This document shows positions 27,255 to 36,691 of a stretch of 64,000 nucleotides of DNA, piece after piece. Position 1 is the first letter of the stretch. Every line of letters starts with the position of its first letter. Position numbers and translations under genes: made by a program. Source of the DNA: Lutibacter profundi (GTDB lineage Bacteria > Bacteroidota > Bacteroidia > Flavobacteriales > Flavobacteriaceae); contig NZ_CP013355.1 of the NCBI RefSeq assembly GCF_001543325.1, forward strand, positions 1,518,001 to 1,582,000, given 5' to 3'. Under the pieces are notes generated by a model. That model searched no databases. It saw nothing but the letters and a program-made list of their open reading frames with translations, and was not told the DNA's origin.

Positions 27255-27554
27255 ATGACACCAACCATAATTTCGTTAACTAGTATCCTTATTGGAATAT
27301 CTGGAGCTAATCTAGCTGGGTATATATTCAAAACATATTCTTTAGGTAGTATTGGAAATACAATTGCGGGCGTATTTGGAAGTGCTTTTTTTATAAAATC
27401 ATTTGGACGGTTAGGTTTTGATCCAATCTCCATAGTGAAATTAGGAGATATTAATTACAATTTGTTAATTATCAATTTTTCAGTATCATTTTTAGGCGGT
27501 GTTGTTGCAGTTATTTTAATTTATAAATTAAAAACGGTAATGAATAAAGAATGA
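27255..27554 (+). CDS. Small membrane protein downstream of cydB
   Basis: A 99-residue protein with three predicted hydrophobic helices (about 5-27, 31-50 and 69-90) and a glycine-rich centre (LGSIGNTIAGVFGS). I do not recognise a named family. Its position 13 bases after cydB suggests co-transcription with the oxidase. A subunit or assembly role is possible, though it is far longer than the known CydX/CydS peptides. The 215 bases after it hold no gene or clear terminator. Confidence 0.6.
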   Translation: MTPTIISLTSILIGISGANLAGYIFKTYSLGSIGNTIAGVFGSAFFIKSFGRLGFDPISIVKLGDINYNLLIINFSVSFLGGVVAVILIYKLKTVMNKE

Positions 27555-27769
27555 TATAATTAATAGTATTTTTTCTAATAAAAAAACACGAAGAACTAAA
27601 TTATGTAAATAGCAATACTAACAAACAATAGAAAAATAATTACAAAATACACAATTTATTTGTAGACAGCATTCACCTTATGTACAATTACCAAACATTA
27701 AGAGTTATTATTTTTTATTTAACTTCTTTTATTTGCCCAAAATTTAAATACTTTCTGAAATTACACTGA

Positions 27770-28591
27770 TTACCAGCCTCCTCCGGCACCACCACCACTA
27801 AAACCTCCACCTCCAAAACCACCTCCGAAGCCTCCGCTTCCAAAGCCACCTCCAGAACTTCCGCCTCCAAAACTACCACTTCCAAAACTACCTCTTCCTG
27901 CACCGCTTAAAAGAATGGCTGTTAAAATATCTGACGCTGTGGAGTTTCTTCTATTCCCTCTGTTATTACCGCCTCCTTTATTTTTTTTAGAAAATAGAAT
28001 CATTAAAATAATAAAAATAATAACGGGCGCTATAAACCCTGAAAAGCTTTTTGATTTACCTTTTTTATTCGTCTGCTTATTTTTAAAAGTTCCATTTAAA
28101 ACTTCAAATATAGCATCAGCTCCTTTGTTTAAACCTGCGTAATAATCTCCTTTTCTAAATTCTGGAATAATAATGTTTCTAACAATTGTACCTGTTATAC
28201 CAGCCGTTAGTTTATATTCTACTCCATAACCAGGAGATATCCATATTTTTCGCTCTTTTTTAGCTAACAAAATAAAAACACCATTATCTTCTTTTGCTTG
28301 TCCAATACCCCATTTGTGTGCCCATTTAGGTGTTAAAATCCCAATATCTTCTCCTTTAATGGTTTCAACTGTAACCACAACTATTTGTGTTGATGTTGAG
28401 TCAGAGTATTTGATTAACTTATTTTCTAAAGCAGCTTTTTGCGAAGCAGACAACAATTTAGCATAATCATATACACTTGTTTGTAATGTTGGTTTTTCAG
28501 GTATTGTAAACTGACCAAAAGCAACTTGAACTAATAATATGGCAATTAAAAATGTACTGTATTTTTTAAATAATCTGTTTATTGAAGTCAT
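27770..28591 (-). CDS. TPM-domain protein with Gly/Ser-rich tail (YgcG-like)
   Basis: A 273-residue protein. A signal peptide (to about residue 26), a TPM domain (about 34-150, with YDYAKLLSASQK and WISPGYGVEY), one transmembrane helix (about 185-202) and a long Gly/Ser/Phe-rich tail ending GGGAGGGW are seen in order. TPM proteins of this type accompany LemA in many bacteria; their biochemical role is unclear, some being linked to photosystem repair or membrane stress. Its start codon overlaps the stop of the previous TPM gene by one base. Confidence 0.85.
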   Translation of the reverse strand: MTSINRLFKKYSTFLIAILLVQVAFGQFTIPEKPTLQTSVYDYAKLLSASQKAALENKLIKYSDSTSTQIVVVTVETIKGEDIGILTPKWAHKWGIGQAKEDNGVFILLAKKERKIWISPGYGVEYKLTAGITGTIVRNIIIPEFRKGDYYAGLNKGADAIFEVLNGTFKNKQTNKKGKSKSFSGFIAPVIIFIILMILFSKKNKGGGNNRGNRRNSTASDILTAILLSGAGRGSFGSGSFGGGSSGGGFGSGGFGGGFGGGGFSGGGAGGGW

Positions 28592-29028
28592 TATCCTTTA
28601 GAAATTTCATCTGACAATTCATTAGTATCATTTGTTTGGTATGGAAAATAGTTCTTTAATTTTTCTCCAACTTCAAGTATTCCAAGTTCCAACCCTTTTG
28701 CAAATTCTTTTTTAGCAAAATGCGATAACACAATCTCTTTAGTTGTATCCCAAAAGCTACTAGTTACTTTATTATGAATACCTTCATCACCAATTATAGC
28801 AAATTGTTTACTTTCAATTGCTACGTATAATAGTACCCCATTTTTAAGTTGTGTTTCGTTCATTTTTAAAAGATGAAAAACCTCTAATGCTCTATCTATT
28901 GGAGGTTTATCTGATGCCTTTTCTATATGAACACGTATTTCTCCTGAAGTATTTTTTTCAGCAACTTTAATTGTTTGAATAAGTTTCTGTTCTTGCTCTT
29001 TTGTTAAAAAATCTTCAACTTCAGCCAT
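28591..29028 (-). CDS. TPM-domain protein, soluble
   Basis: A 145-residue protein made of little more than a TPM domain (SGEIRVHIEKAS, GVLLYVAIESKQFAIIGDEGI). No signal peptide is evident, so it is likely cytosolic. It is the middle gene of lemA - TPM - TPM, sharing one base with each neighbour (TAATG overlaps), which indicates translational coupling. Confidence 0.85.
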   Translation of the reverse strand: MAEVEDFLTKEQEQKLIQTIKVAEKNTSGEIRVHIEKASDKPPIDRALEVFHLLKMNETQLKNGVLLYVAIESKQFAIIGDEGIHNKVTSSFWDTTKEIVLSHFAKKEFAKGLELGILEVGEKLKNYFPYQTNDTNELSDEISKG

Positions 29029-29636
29029 TATTTCTTATTGTTAAAATCAAATTTAACCTCTGGTGCTTTTTCAGCTCCTGGTTCAGAATCAAAATAAGCT
29101 TTTCCTTCAAAATTGAAAATACTTGCCAAAATAGAATTTGGAAAAGTTTTTACATGATTATTATATGGTTTTATAGCTTCATTAAAACGTGTACGAGCTG
29201 TTAAAATTTGGTTTTCTGTGCTAGCCAGTTCATCTTGTAATTTTAAAAAACTTTGATTTGCTTTTAAATCTGGATAACGTTCAACTGTAACTAATAAACT
29301 TTTTAAAGCTCCACTTAACCCTCCTTGAATTTTATTGAAATTTGCCAATTGTTCAGGTGTTATATTTGAGGGATCAATTGTAACAGATGTTGCTTTTGCT
29401 CTTGCTTCAATTACAGAAGTTAACGTAGATTTCTCAAAATCGGCTGCTCCTTTAACTGTATTAACTAAATTTCCTATTAAGTCACTTCTGCGTTGGTAAG
29501 CTGTTTGAACATTCCCCCAACTTTCCGATACATTTTCATTTAATTTTACGGCTGTATTATTGAAACCTACAGCCCAGCTGTATATCCCAAAAACAACAAC
29601 GACTATAATTATTAACGGTAATAACCACTTTTTCAT
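29028..29636 (-). CDS. LemA family protein
   Basis: A 202-residue protein with an N-terminal transmembrane anchor (residues 4-22) and a long helical-bundle domain. Family signatures include NVSESWGNVQTAYQRRSDLIGNL and the ARTRFNEAIKPYN segment. LemA proteins are membrane-anchored coiled-coil proteins of uncertain role, regularly found with TPM proteins as here. First gene of the three-gene operon; the start ATG lies at 29636. Confidence 0.92.
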   Translation of the reverse strand: MKKWLLPLIIIVVVVFGIYSWAVGFNNTAVKLNENVSESWGNVQTAYQRRSDLIGNLVNTVKGAADFEKSTLTSVIEARAKATSVTIDPSNITPEQLANFNKIQGGLSGALKSLLVTVERYPDLKANQSFLKLQDELASTENQILTARTRFNEAIKPYNNHVKTFPNSILASIFNFEGKAYFDSEPGAEKAPEVKFDFNNKK

Positions 29637-29713
29637 TATGTTTTGTTTTAGTTTTTATAATTCTATTATATTCGTGTTAAAAATACTCATTTGTTACAAA
29701 TTAACAATATTAT

Positions 29714-30049
29714 TTATCCATTAATCTGATCTTTTATTTTAATGAGTTTTGCTTTAATGGCCTCTAGACGTATAATAATGTCAAGGTTATTTTTAATATT
29801 TTTCGGATTCTCTTTCATTTTACTTTTAGCACCTTCTAGGGTAAATCCTTTCTCTTTAACTAGATGATAGATTAACTTTAAATTTTTGAGATCTTCTTCG
29901 GTAAATAATCTATTTCCTTTCTTATTCTTTTTTGGTTTTAAAATATCAAATTCTTTTTCCCAAAACCGAATATGAGAAGTGTTTAACCCAAATGCCTTGG
30001 CTACTTCTCCAATTTTATAGTATCTTTTTTTAGGTAAATTTATATGCAT
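29714..30049 (-). CDS. MerR family transcriptional regulator, short
   Basis: A 111-residue protein with a MerR-type winged HTH at the N-terminus: YYKIGEVAKAF (about 10-20) and HIRFWEKEF (about 26-34), then a helical region. It lacks metal-binding cysteines, so a metal-sensing role is unlikely. It overlaps the end of the M23 peptidase gene by one base and ends 78 bases before lemA, so it may be expressed with the peptidase. Confidence 0.85.
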   Translation of the reverse strand: MHINLPKKRYYKIGEVAKAFGLNTSHIRFWEKEFDILKPKKNKKGNRLFTEEDLKNLKLIYHLVKEKGFTLEGAKSKMKENPKNIKNNLDIIIRLEAIKAKLIKIKDQING

Positions 30050-31020
30050 TAGTCTAATGATTGTCCTTCAATTTGAGCTGCTTTTTGCATTGCTTCAAAT
30101 TCTTCAGGAGATAAGTTTCCATAGTAAAAATTAATAGGGTTTATTTTTCTGCCATTTTTATGAACTTCGTAATGTAAATGGGGGCCTTGAGAACGACCGG
30201 TTGTACCTACAAATCCAATTAAATCACCTCGTTTAACATGTTGCCCTCTTCTAACATTATATTTACTTAAATGTGCATACAACGTAATATATCCAAATCC
30301 ATGGTCTATCTCAATATGTTTACCAAAGCCAGAGGCTCTTTGATCGGCTCTTTTTACTATACCATCTCCAGTTGCATAAATAGGAGTTCCACTTGGTGCC
30401 GAAAAATCCATTCCATAATGTTTTTTTCTAGCTTTTGTAAACGGATCGGTTCTCCAACCAAAACCAGAAGCCATACGTGTTAAGTCTTCTTTTTTAACAG
30501 GTTGTATAGCGGGGATTGCAGCCAGTAACTTCTCTTTATTTTCAGCCAAATTAACAATTTCATCCAATGACTTTGATTGAATATACAATTGCTTAGATAA
30601 AATATCCATATTTTTAGTAACATCAATAATCATTTCTGAATTATCAAACCCTTCTAATGCTTTGTATCTATTAATACCTCCAAAACCTGCTTTTCTCCGT
30701 TCTTCAGGTATTGGGTTCACTTCAAAATACAACCGATAAATATTATTATCTCTATCCTGAATTTCTTTTAAAATACTTTCAAGTTGAACTATTTTTTTAC
30801 TGTGTAATTCCTCATTTAATTTTACAAACTCTAATTCTCTACTAAGTTCTTTCTCTTTTGGTGATTCAAAAAAAGGTGTAAAAACTACAAATCCCAAAAT
30901 CATAAATATAAAAGCCGAAATAATTGTTAGTAAAAAGTTTTTAAGTTTATCTCTTTTTTTAATCTTAATCTTTTGATAAGAAAGCGTATCTGAATCGTAA
31001 TAATATTTTACTTTCGCCAT
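30049..31020 (-). CDS. M23 family (LytM-type) metallopeptidase, membrane-anchored
   Basis: A 323-residue protein. A cytoplasmic tail, one transmembrane helix (about 28-52), a coiled-coil segment (about 58-105) and a C-terminal LytM domain (about 185-305) are visible. Zinc ligands appear intact: HYGMD, and HLHYEV with HGFGYITLYAH upstream. Such proteins cleave peptidoglycan cross-links or regulate amidases in cell division and separation. It diverges from alaS. Confidence 0.9.
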   Translation of the reverse strand: MAKVKYYYDSDTLSYQKIKIKKRDKLKNFLLTIISAFIFMILGFVVFTPFFESPKEKELSRELEFVKLNEELHSKKIVQLESILKEIQDRDNNIYRLYFEVNPIPEERRKAGFGGINRYKALEGFDNSEMIIDVTKNMDILSKQLYIQSKSLDEIVNLAENKEKLLAAIPAIQPVKKEDLTRMASGFGWRTDPFTKARKKHYGMDFSAPSGTPIYATGDGIVKRADQRASGFGKHIEIDHGFGYITLYAHLSKYNVRRGQHVKRGDLIGFVGTTGRSQGPHLHYEVHKNGRKINPINFYYGNLSPEEFEAMQKAAQIEGQSLD

Positions 31021-31035
31021 GTGTATAAATTATAT

Positions 31036-31043
31036 TATTTTTG
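31036..31043 (+). promoter_or_regulatory. Plus-strand -7 box upstream of alaS
   Basis: Perfect TATTTTTG, about 200 bases before the alaS ATG at 31246. It would give a long leader. Chance matches are possible in AT-rich DNA, and the distance makes this weaker than the other promoters. Confidence 0.35.
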
Positions 31044-31092
31044 CATCGTGAAAAATGCCATATTATTTTATGAATTATATGGCGTACAAAAA

Positions 31093-31100
31093 CAAATTTA
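31093..31100 (-). promoter_or_regulatory. Minus-strand -7 box upstream of M23 gene
   Basis: On the minus strand TAAATTTG is perfect, 72 bases before the M23 peptidase ATG at 31020. Together with the plus-strand box at 31036 it would create overlapping divergent transcripts. Confidence 0.4.
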
Positions 31101-31245
31101 CAAAATGTTTTACAAAAGTTGTAGAACACTTATTTTTTAGCATATAATTAACAAATGAAATAGCTCTAAATAAAATTTTAATAAAATATAATATTATTAA
31201 ATTGAGCTATTCCTTTTGACCTATAAAAACATTAAGATATTACAA

Positions 31246-33858
31246 ATGAAATCACAACAAGTTCGTCAACAATTTTTAGACTTTTTTGCTTCAAAAAAAC
31301 ACACAATAGTACCATCTTCTCCAATGGTACTTAAAAATGACCCTACCCTGATGTTTACAAATGCAGGTATGGTTCCTTTTAAAGAATTTTTTTTAGGGCA
31401 AAAAACAGTGAAAGATAAACGTGTTGCTGATTCACAAAAATGTTTGCGCGTTTCTGGAAAACACAACGATTTGGAAGAGGTTGGAAAAGACACCTATCAT
31501 CATACTATGTTTGAAATGCTTGGCAACTGGAGCTTTGGAGATTATTTTAAAAAGGATGCTATTGACTGGGCTTGGGAATTATTAGTTGATGTGTTAAAAA
31601 TTGATAAAGATTGTTTGTATGTTACTGTTTTTGAAGGGGAAAAAGAAGAAGGATTGGCTTACGACCAAGAAGCCTACAATTATTGGAAAAAGCATATTAG
31701 TGAAGACCGAATTATTAACGGTAATAAAAAAGATAACTTTTGGGAAATGGGTGCTCAGGGGCCTTGTGGTCCTTGCTCTGAAATTCATGTGGATATTAGA
31801 TCTGATGAGGAAAAAACAAAAATTTCAGGAAAAAGCTTGGTGAATATGGATCACCCTCAAGTGGTAGAAATATGGAATTTAGTTTTTATGGAATTCAATC
31901 GCAAGGCCGATGGTTCCTTAGAAAAGTTACCTGCTAAACATGTTGATACTGGAATGGGGTTTGAACGTTTATGTATGGTTTTACAGCACAAACAATCTAA
32001 CTATGATACTGACGTTTTTACACCATTAATTAGAGAAGTTGAAGCAATTACGAATACTAATTATGGCAAAAATGAAGAAATAGACATTGCTATCCGGGTT
32101 ATTGCAGACCATGTTCGTGCAGTAGCTTTTGCCATTGCAGACGGGCAATTACCATCAAATACAGGTGCTGGATATGTTATTAGACGTATTTTAAGAAGAG
32201 CTATTAGATATGGGTTTACTTTTTTAAACAAAAAAGAACCTTTTATTTATAAATTAGTTTCTACTCTTAGTAAGCAAATGGGAGATTATTTCCCTGAAAT
32301 AAAAGCACAAAATCAATTAATTACCAATGTAATTAAAGAAGAAGAACATTCTTTTTTACGCACTCTTGAACAGGGTCTTATTTTATTAGATGGTATTATA
32401 AAAAGCACCAATGGCACAAAAGTTTCTGGTAAAAAAGCCTTTGAATTGTATGATACTTACGGTTTTCCTATAGATTTAACTTCGTTAATTCTCTCTGAAA
32501 AAGGAATGACTCTAAATGAAGATGAATTTACCGATGAATTAGAAAAGCAAAAAAATAGATCAAGAGCTGCAGCAATTGTGGAAACTGATGATTGGATTCT
32601 TTTGATAGATGATAACGAAGAAGAGTTTGTAGGGTATGATATTCTTGAAACGAATGTGAAAATAACCCGCTATAGAAAAATATCTTCAAAAAAATATGGA
32701 GATTTATATCAATTGGTATTTAATTTAACTCCTTTTTATCCTGAAGGAGGTGGGCAAGTTGGAGATAAAGGGTATTTAGAAGCTAGTAACGGAAATGTAA
32801 TTTATATTGTTGATACCAAAAAAGAAAATAATTTAATTATTCATTTTGCTAAAAGTTTACCAAAAGACCCTACACAAACTTTTAAAGCTGTTGTTGATAA
32901 AAAACAACGTTATAGAACTGCTTGCAATCATTCTGCAACTCACCTTTTACACCAAGCTTTACGAGAGGTTTTAGGAACACATGTTGAACAAAAAGGATCA
33001 GCGGTTCACTCAAAAAATCTACGCTTTGATTTTTCGCATTTTTCTAAACTTTCAAGTGATGAGATTCAAGCCGTTGAAGATTTTGTAAATGCGCGTATTG
33101 AAAGTAAAATACCTCTAAAAGAATTTCGAAATATTCCCATGGAAGTTGCCCAAAAAAAAGGAGCTATGGCTTTGTTTGGCGAAAAATATGGAGATACCGT
33201 TCGTGCAATTCAGTTTGGAAATTCTGTAGAATTATGTGGAGGTACTCATGTACAAAACACGGGAGATATTTGGCATTTTAAAATAATTTCTGAAAGTGCC
33301 ATTGCTGCAGGTATTAGACGTATTGAGGCTATTACAAATGATGCTGTAAAAGAATACTATTCTGAAAATAACAAGATTTATAACAACCTAAAAGTGTTAC
33401 TTAAAAATCCTCAAAATCCACAAAAGGCTATTACCGATTTACAAGAAGAAAATACATCATTAAAAAAACAATTGGAAATTTTATTAAAGGATAAAGCTAA
33501 AAATTTAAAAGGAGAATTAATTCAGAAGGTAGAAAACATTAACGGGGTTAATTACTTAGCTAAAAAGTTAGATTTAGATCAAAATAGCATTAAAGATTTG
33601 GCTTTTGATTTAGGTAATAAAATTGAGAATTTATTTCTATTAGTAGGTACGGAGAGGGAAGGAAAAGCCTTTTTAACATGTTTCATTTCTAAAAATTTAG
33701 TTGAAGATAAAAAACTAAATGCTGGACAGGTAGTTAGAGAACTAGGAAAATTAATCCAAGGTGGTGGTGGTGGTCAACCTTTTTTTGCAACTGCTGGAGG
33801 TAAAAATCCAGAAGGAATTGAAAAAGCACTGGAAGAAAGTAAAAGATATATTTTATAA
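31246..33858 (+). CDS. alaS: Alanyl-tRNA synthetase
   Basis: An 871-residue enzyme that charges tRNA-Ala. The class II catalytic core is N-terminal ([29 protein letters not shown]). The editing domain carries zinc-binding HSATHLLH and CGGTHVQ. The C-Ala domain ends in a [14 protein letters not shown] motif. Length fits the family. The frame opens at TTG 31216, but [10 protein letters not shown] from ATG 31246 is the family start. Confidence 0.98.
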   Translation: MKSQQVRQQFLDFFASKKHTIVPSSPMVLKNDPTLMFTNAGMVPFKEFFLGQKTVKDKRVADSQKCLRVSGKHNDLEEVGKDTYHHTMFEMLGNWSFGDYFKKDAIDWAWELLVDVLKIDKDCLYVTVFEGEKEEGLAYDQEAYNYWKKHISEDRIINGNKKDNFWEMGAQGPCGPCSEIHVDIRSDEEKTKISGKSLVNMDHPQVVEIWNLVFMEFNRKADGSLEKLPAKHVDTGMGFERLCMVLQHKQSNYDTDVFTPLIREVEAITNTNYGKNEEIDIAIRVIADHVRAVAFAIADGQLPSNTGAGYVIRRILRRAIRYGFTFLNKKEPFIYKLVSTLSKQMGDYFPEIKAQNQLITNVIKEEEHSFLRTLEQGLILLDGIIKSTNGTKVSGKKAFELYDTYGFPIDLTSLILSEKGMTLNEDEFTDELEKQKNRSRAAAIVETDDWILLIDDNEEEFVGYDILETNVKITRYRKISSKKYGDLYQLVFNLTPFYPEGGGQVGDKGYLEASNGNVIYIVDTKKENNLIIHFAKSLPKDPTQTFKAVVDKKQRYRTACNHSATHLLHQALREVLGTHVEQKGSAVHSKNLRFDFSHFSKLSSDEIQAVEDFVNARIESKIPLKEFRNIPMEVAQKKGAMALFGEKYGDTVRAIQFGNSVELCGGTHVQNTGDIWHFKIISESAIAAGIRRIEAITNDAVKEYYSENNKIYNNLKVLLKNPQNPQKAITDLQEENTSLKKQLEILLKDKAKNLKGELIQKVENINGVNYLAKKLDLDQNSIKDLAFDLGNKIENLFLLVGTEREGKAFLTCFISKNLVEDKKLNAGQVVRELGKLIQGGGGGQPFFATAGGKNPEGIEKALEESKRYIL

Positions 33859-33869
33859 ATGTATATCCT

Positions 33870-33952
33870 TACGAAGAGTGAAACAATGAAGTAGTCTCAC
33901 ACAAATAAACAAATTGCCACAGCAAATTATTATTTGACTCGCAAAGACAAAA
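33870..33952. repeat. Degenerate interspersed palindrome before the GSCFA gene
   Basis: The segments ACGAAGAGTGAAACAATGAA, GTCTCACAC, AAATTGCCACAGC and GACTCGCAAAGACAA follow the order of a palindrome common in Bacteroidota genomes, roughly TTGCGAGGAACGAAGCAATCTCA ... GATTGCCACGGC ... CGCAATGACAA. This copy is well decayed. It fills most of the gap between alaS and the next gene. Confidence 0.45.
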
Positions 33953-33957
33953 TTACC

Positions 33958-34902
33958 ATGAATTTCAGAACTAACATACAACTTCAAAAAGAGCGTAATC
34001 AAATAGATTATAATTCTAAATTGTTGCTAATTGGTTCTTGTTTTTCAGAAAATATTTACCATAAATTAAACTACTTCAAGTTTAATGCTTTTAGCAATCC
34101 GTTTGGAATTTTATTCAATCCTATTGCTATTGAAGCGTTAATTTCAAATGCTATTAATCAAAAAGAATATACCAAAAAAGATGTTTTTCAACTAAATGAG
34201 CGCTGGAATTGTTTTGATGCACATTCTAATTTGAGTTCTATTGATAAAGTTGAATTGTTAAGTAATTTAAACAATGCAATTACTTTAACTAATCATCAAT
34301 TAAAAAAAGCAACACATATTATTATTACATTGGGAACTTCATGGGTTTACAGGTTTATTGAAACTGACACAATTGTGGGGAATTGTCATAAAGTACCTCA
34401 AAAAAAGTTTTTAAAAGAGTTGCTTTCTGTGGAGGAAATCAATGCTTCTTTAGAAAATATGTGTGCACTTATAAAAGATTTTAACCCAACAATAAACATC
34501 CTTTTTACAGTAAGTCCGGTAAGGCATTTAAAAGATGGTTTTGTTGAAAATTCTGTTAGTAAAGCGCATTTATTAGCTGCAATTCATCAACTAGGAGATA
34601 AAAGGAAACAGCTATATTACTTTCCTTCTTATGAAATTATGCTAGATGATTTACGTGATTATCGTTTCTATACTAGCGATATGGTTCATCCTAACGAAAC
34701 TGCTATTAATTATATTTGGAATCAATTTCAAAAAATTTGGATTGATGAAAAGGCATCTTCAATTATGAAAGAAGTGAATACCATTCAAAAAGGATTGGGA
34801 CACAAACCTTTCAATCCTACTTCCAAACAACACCAACAATTTTTAGTTCATTTAAAGCAACAAATTACTTCTTTGAAAAATAATTACAATATTACATTTT
34901 AG
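33958..34902 (+). CDS. GSCFA-domain protein
   Basis: A 314-residue member of the GSCFA family, named for its GSCFSENI motif (residues 25-32 here). Further conserved parts are FNAFSNPFGILFNP and a SPVRHLKDGF segment; a C-terminal DMVHPNE with a His is like the catalytic box of SGNH-type hydrolases. The family is confined mostly to Bacteroidota and its function is not established; an esterase-like fold is plausible from the G-S, N and D-H blocks. The frame opens at TTG 33934 but ATG 33958 matches homologues better. No signal peptide. Confidence 0.85.
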   Translation: MNFRTNIQLQKERNQIDYNSKLLLIGSCFSENIYHKLNYFKFNAFSNPFGILFNPIAIEALISNAINQKEYTKKDVFQLNERWNCFDAHSNLSSIDKVELLSNLNNAITLTNHQLKKATHIIITLGTSWVYRFIETDTIVGNCHKVPQKKFLKELLSVEEINASLENMCALIKDFNPTINILFTVSPVRHLKDGFVENSVSKAHLLAAIHQLGDKRKQLYYFPSYEIMLDDLRDYRFYTSDMVHPNETAINYIWNQFQKIWIDEKASSIMKEVNTIQKGLGHKPFNPTSKQHQQFLVHLKQQITSLKNNYNITF

Positions 34903-34919
34903 AAAAATAGAGCATTTGA

Positions 34920-35234
34920 CGTATTGCTTTAAAAGCATTCAATTTATTACGAAACCCCACCTTATTTAAAATTGATAGTTTAGTTGAGAAAATAAAACTT
35001 ACCAATAGAGAAACCGATATTTTAGAACATTTAAGCAATGGTTTAATTTATAATGAAATTGCTGAAAATTTATTTATTTCTCCTTCCATCGTGAGAAAAC
35101 ACCTTGAAAATAGGTACAAGAAATTACAAGGCCATAATAGAATAGAAGCTGTATATAAAGCTAAAAAATATAGAATAGCTCCATTTTTAAATGAAACATT
35201 AGCCTTTATAAGGCTGTATTTTATTAATAATTAA
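34920..35234 (+). pseudogene. LuxR/GerE-type DNA-binding domain remnant
   Basis: The frame 34920-35234 has no stop before TAA 35232, and reads as a LuxR C-terminal HTH: KLTNRETDILEHLSNGL, EIAENLF, SPSIVRKHLENRYKKL. A TGA at 34917-34919 precedes it and there is no ATG, GTG or TTG in frame, so no normal start exists. The sensor or receiver half is missing. The preceding GSCFA gene ends at 34902. It is most simply a decayed regulator whose 5' part was deleted. A non-standard start (ATT) cannot be excluded. Terminator 35244-35279 directly follows, as expected for the end of a once-active gene. Confidence 0.75.
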
Positions 35235-35243
35235 ATTCGTATT

Positions 35244-35279
35244 ATCTAAAAAGAGAAGTTTTCACTTCTCTTTTTAGAT
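35244..35279. terminator. Bidirectional terminator after the LuxR remnant
   Basis: A perfect 16-bp stem (35244-35259 with 35264-35279), loop TTTC, core AGAGAAGT / ACTTCTCT with flanking A and T runs. It separates the plus-strand remnant from the converging M20D amidohydrolase gene. The same core sequence recurs in the terminator at 36639-36665. Confidence 0.9.
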
Positions 35280-35319
35280 TTAGATTGTTACTCTCTAAAA
35301 AATGTTATATTTAGCCTAA

Positions 35320-36606
35320 TTATTTAGGGTTTTGGTTTAAATAATCTAAGGTTAAATTTACAAAAGCTTCTACTCCTAACTTGAAGCCACTTTCATCTAT
35401 AAAAAAATCTGGAGTATGGTGTGATGCCGTATTTTCAATTGATACATCAAGTGGTTTTCCTCCTAAGAAAAAATAAAACCCTGGAATCTCTTTTTGGTAA
35501 AATGAAAAATCTTCAGCTCCAGTAACTGCATTAATTAATTTAACATTGTTTTTTCCAGCTGCTTTTTGCAATGAAGGTAACATTTCGTTTACTAAATTCA
35601 CATCATTATATGTAATAGGGTATCCCTTATCAATCTCAATAGTAGCTGTAGCTCCAAATGCTTCAGCAATTGCAGGTACTCGCCTAGTAATCTCTTTATT
35701 TAACTTCTTTTGCATATCGTAATCTAACGTTCTAATTGTTCCAATCATTTCAACCTCTTCAGGGATAATATTACTTCGTACACCTCCACGAATTAAACCC
35801 ACGGTAATAACAGCTGCTTCTTTAGTTAACTCAGTACCTCTACTAATAATTGTTTGTAAACCATTTATTATTTGAGCTGAAATAACAATAGGGTCTATCC
35901 CTTCCCAAGGTCTAGATCCATGCGCTTGTTTCCCTTTAACTTTTATTGTAAAACTTTGGGCTGCAGCCATAATTCCTGCTGGTTTATATGTTATTATACC
36001 TACATTGGTAATAGCACTTATATGCAAGCCGAAAATGGCATCAACATCCGGATTTTTAAGTACTCCTTCTTCAACCATAAGCTCAGCACCTCCTCTTTCT
36101 CCTTTGGGAGCTCCTTCTTCTGCAGGTTGAAAAATAAACTTTACTGTTCCTCTTATTTCATCTTTAATTTTGGTGAGTACTTCAGCTGTTCCCATTAAAA
36201 TGGCAATATGTGAATCATGCCCACAAGCATGCATTACTCCTGTTTCAATTCCATTATAAGTACTTGTTACTTTAGAAGCAAACGCAACTGGCGTTCTCTC
36301 TGTTACAGGTAAAGCATCTATGTCAGCTCTTAATGCAACAACAGCACCTGGTTTTCCTCCTCTTAATATGCCAACAACTCCTGTATGAGCAACATTTGTT
36401 TGCACCTCTAACCCCAAGCTTTTCAAATATTTTGCTATTTTTTCAGCCGTTTTGAATTCTCTATTCGACAATTCAGGGTGTTGATGAAAATCTCTTCTCC
36501 ATTCAATTACTTTAGGCTCAATGTTAGTAATTAGTTTATTAATTTTTTTGTTTTGTGCATTAAGCGCAGCAGAAATTAAAAATAATAGTATCGTTAAATT
36601 TTTCAT
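35320..36606 (-). CDS. Secreted M20D amidohydrolase (N-acyl amino acid / IAA-amino acid hydrolase type)
   Basis: A 428-residue protein with signal peptide ending near LNAQ (17). The M20D motifs are ADIDALPVTE, MHACGHDSH, FQPAEEGAPKGERGGAE, and GAEDFSFY near the C-terminus. The dimerisation domain has GKQAHGSRPWEGIDP. Such enzymes split N-acyl amino acids, hippurate-like substrates or IAA-amino acid conjugates. Periplasmic location follows from the signal. It is separate from the M20 gene at 22061 and differs in subtype. Confidence 0.9.
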   Translation of the reverse strand: MKNLTILLFLISAALNAQNKKINKLITNIEPKVIEWRRDFHQHPELSNREFKTAEKIAKYLKSLGLEVQTNVAHTGVVGILRGGKPGAVVALRADIDALPVTERTPVAFASKVTSTYNGIETGVMHACGHDSHIAILMGTAEVLTKIKDEIRGTVKFIFQPAEEGAPKGERGGAELMVEEGVLKNPDVDAIFGLHISAITNVGIITYKPAGIMAAAQSFTIKVKGKQAHGSRPWEGIDPIVISAQIINGLQTIISRGTELTKEAAVITVGLIRGGVRSNIIPEEVEMIGTIRTLDYDMQKKLNKEITRRVPAIAEAFGATATIEIDKGYPITYNDVNLVNEMLPSLQKAAGKNNVKLINAVTGAEDFSFYQKEIPGFYFFLGGKPLDVSIENTASHHTPDFFIDESGFKLGVEAFVNLTLDYLNQNPK

Positions 36607-36638
36607 AAATTAAGTTAATTAGGCGCTAAATATAATAA

Positions 36639-36665
36639 AAAAAGAGAAGTTTTACTTCTCTTTTT
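36639..36665. terminator. Terminator after the rhodanese gene
   Basis: A 12-bp stem (36639-36650 with 36654-36665), loop TTT, core AGAGAAGT / ACTTCTCT and a T-run. It lies between two minus-strand genes and would end the rhodanese transcript. Confidence 0.8.
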
Positions 36666-36691
36666 CCAATCAATGATTTTTGAATAAATAA

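Noticed and set aside
27555-27769. Search for an RNA gene or terminator between the small membrane protein and the TPM gene
   Set aside because: The 215 bases are AT-rich without a stable inverted repeat or RNA signature that I could see.
27715-27903. Minus-strand 62-residue Val/Glu-rich frame
   Set aside because: It is another frame of the Gly-rich repeat tail of the TPM protein; low-complexity DNA leaves several frames open.
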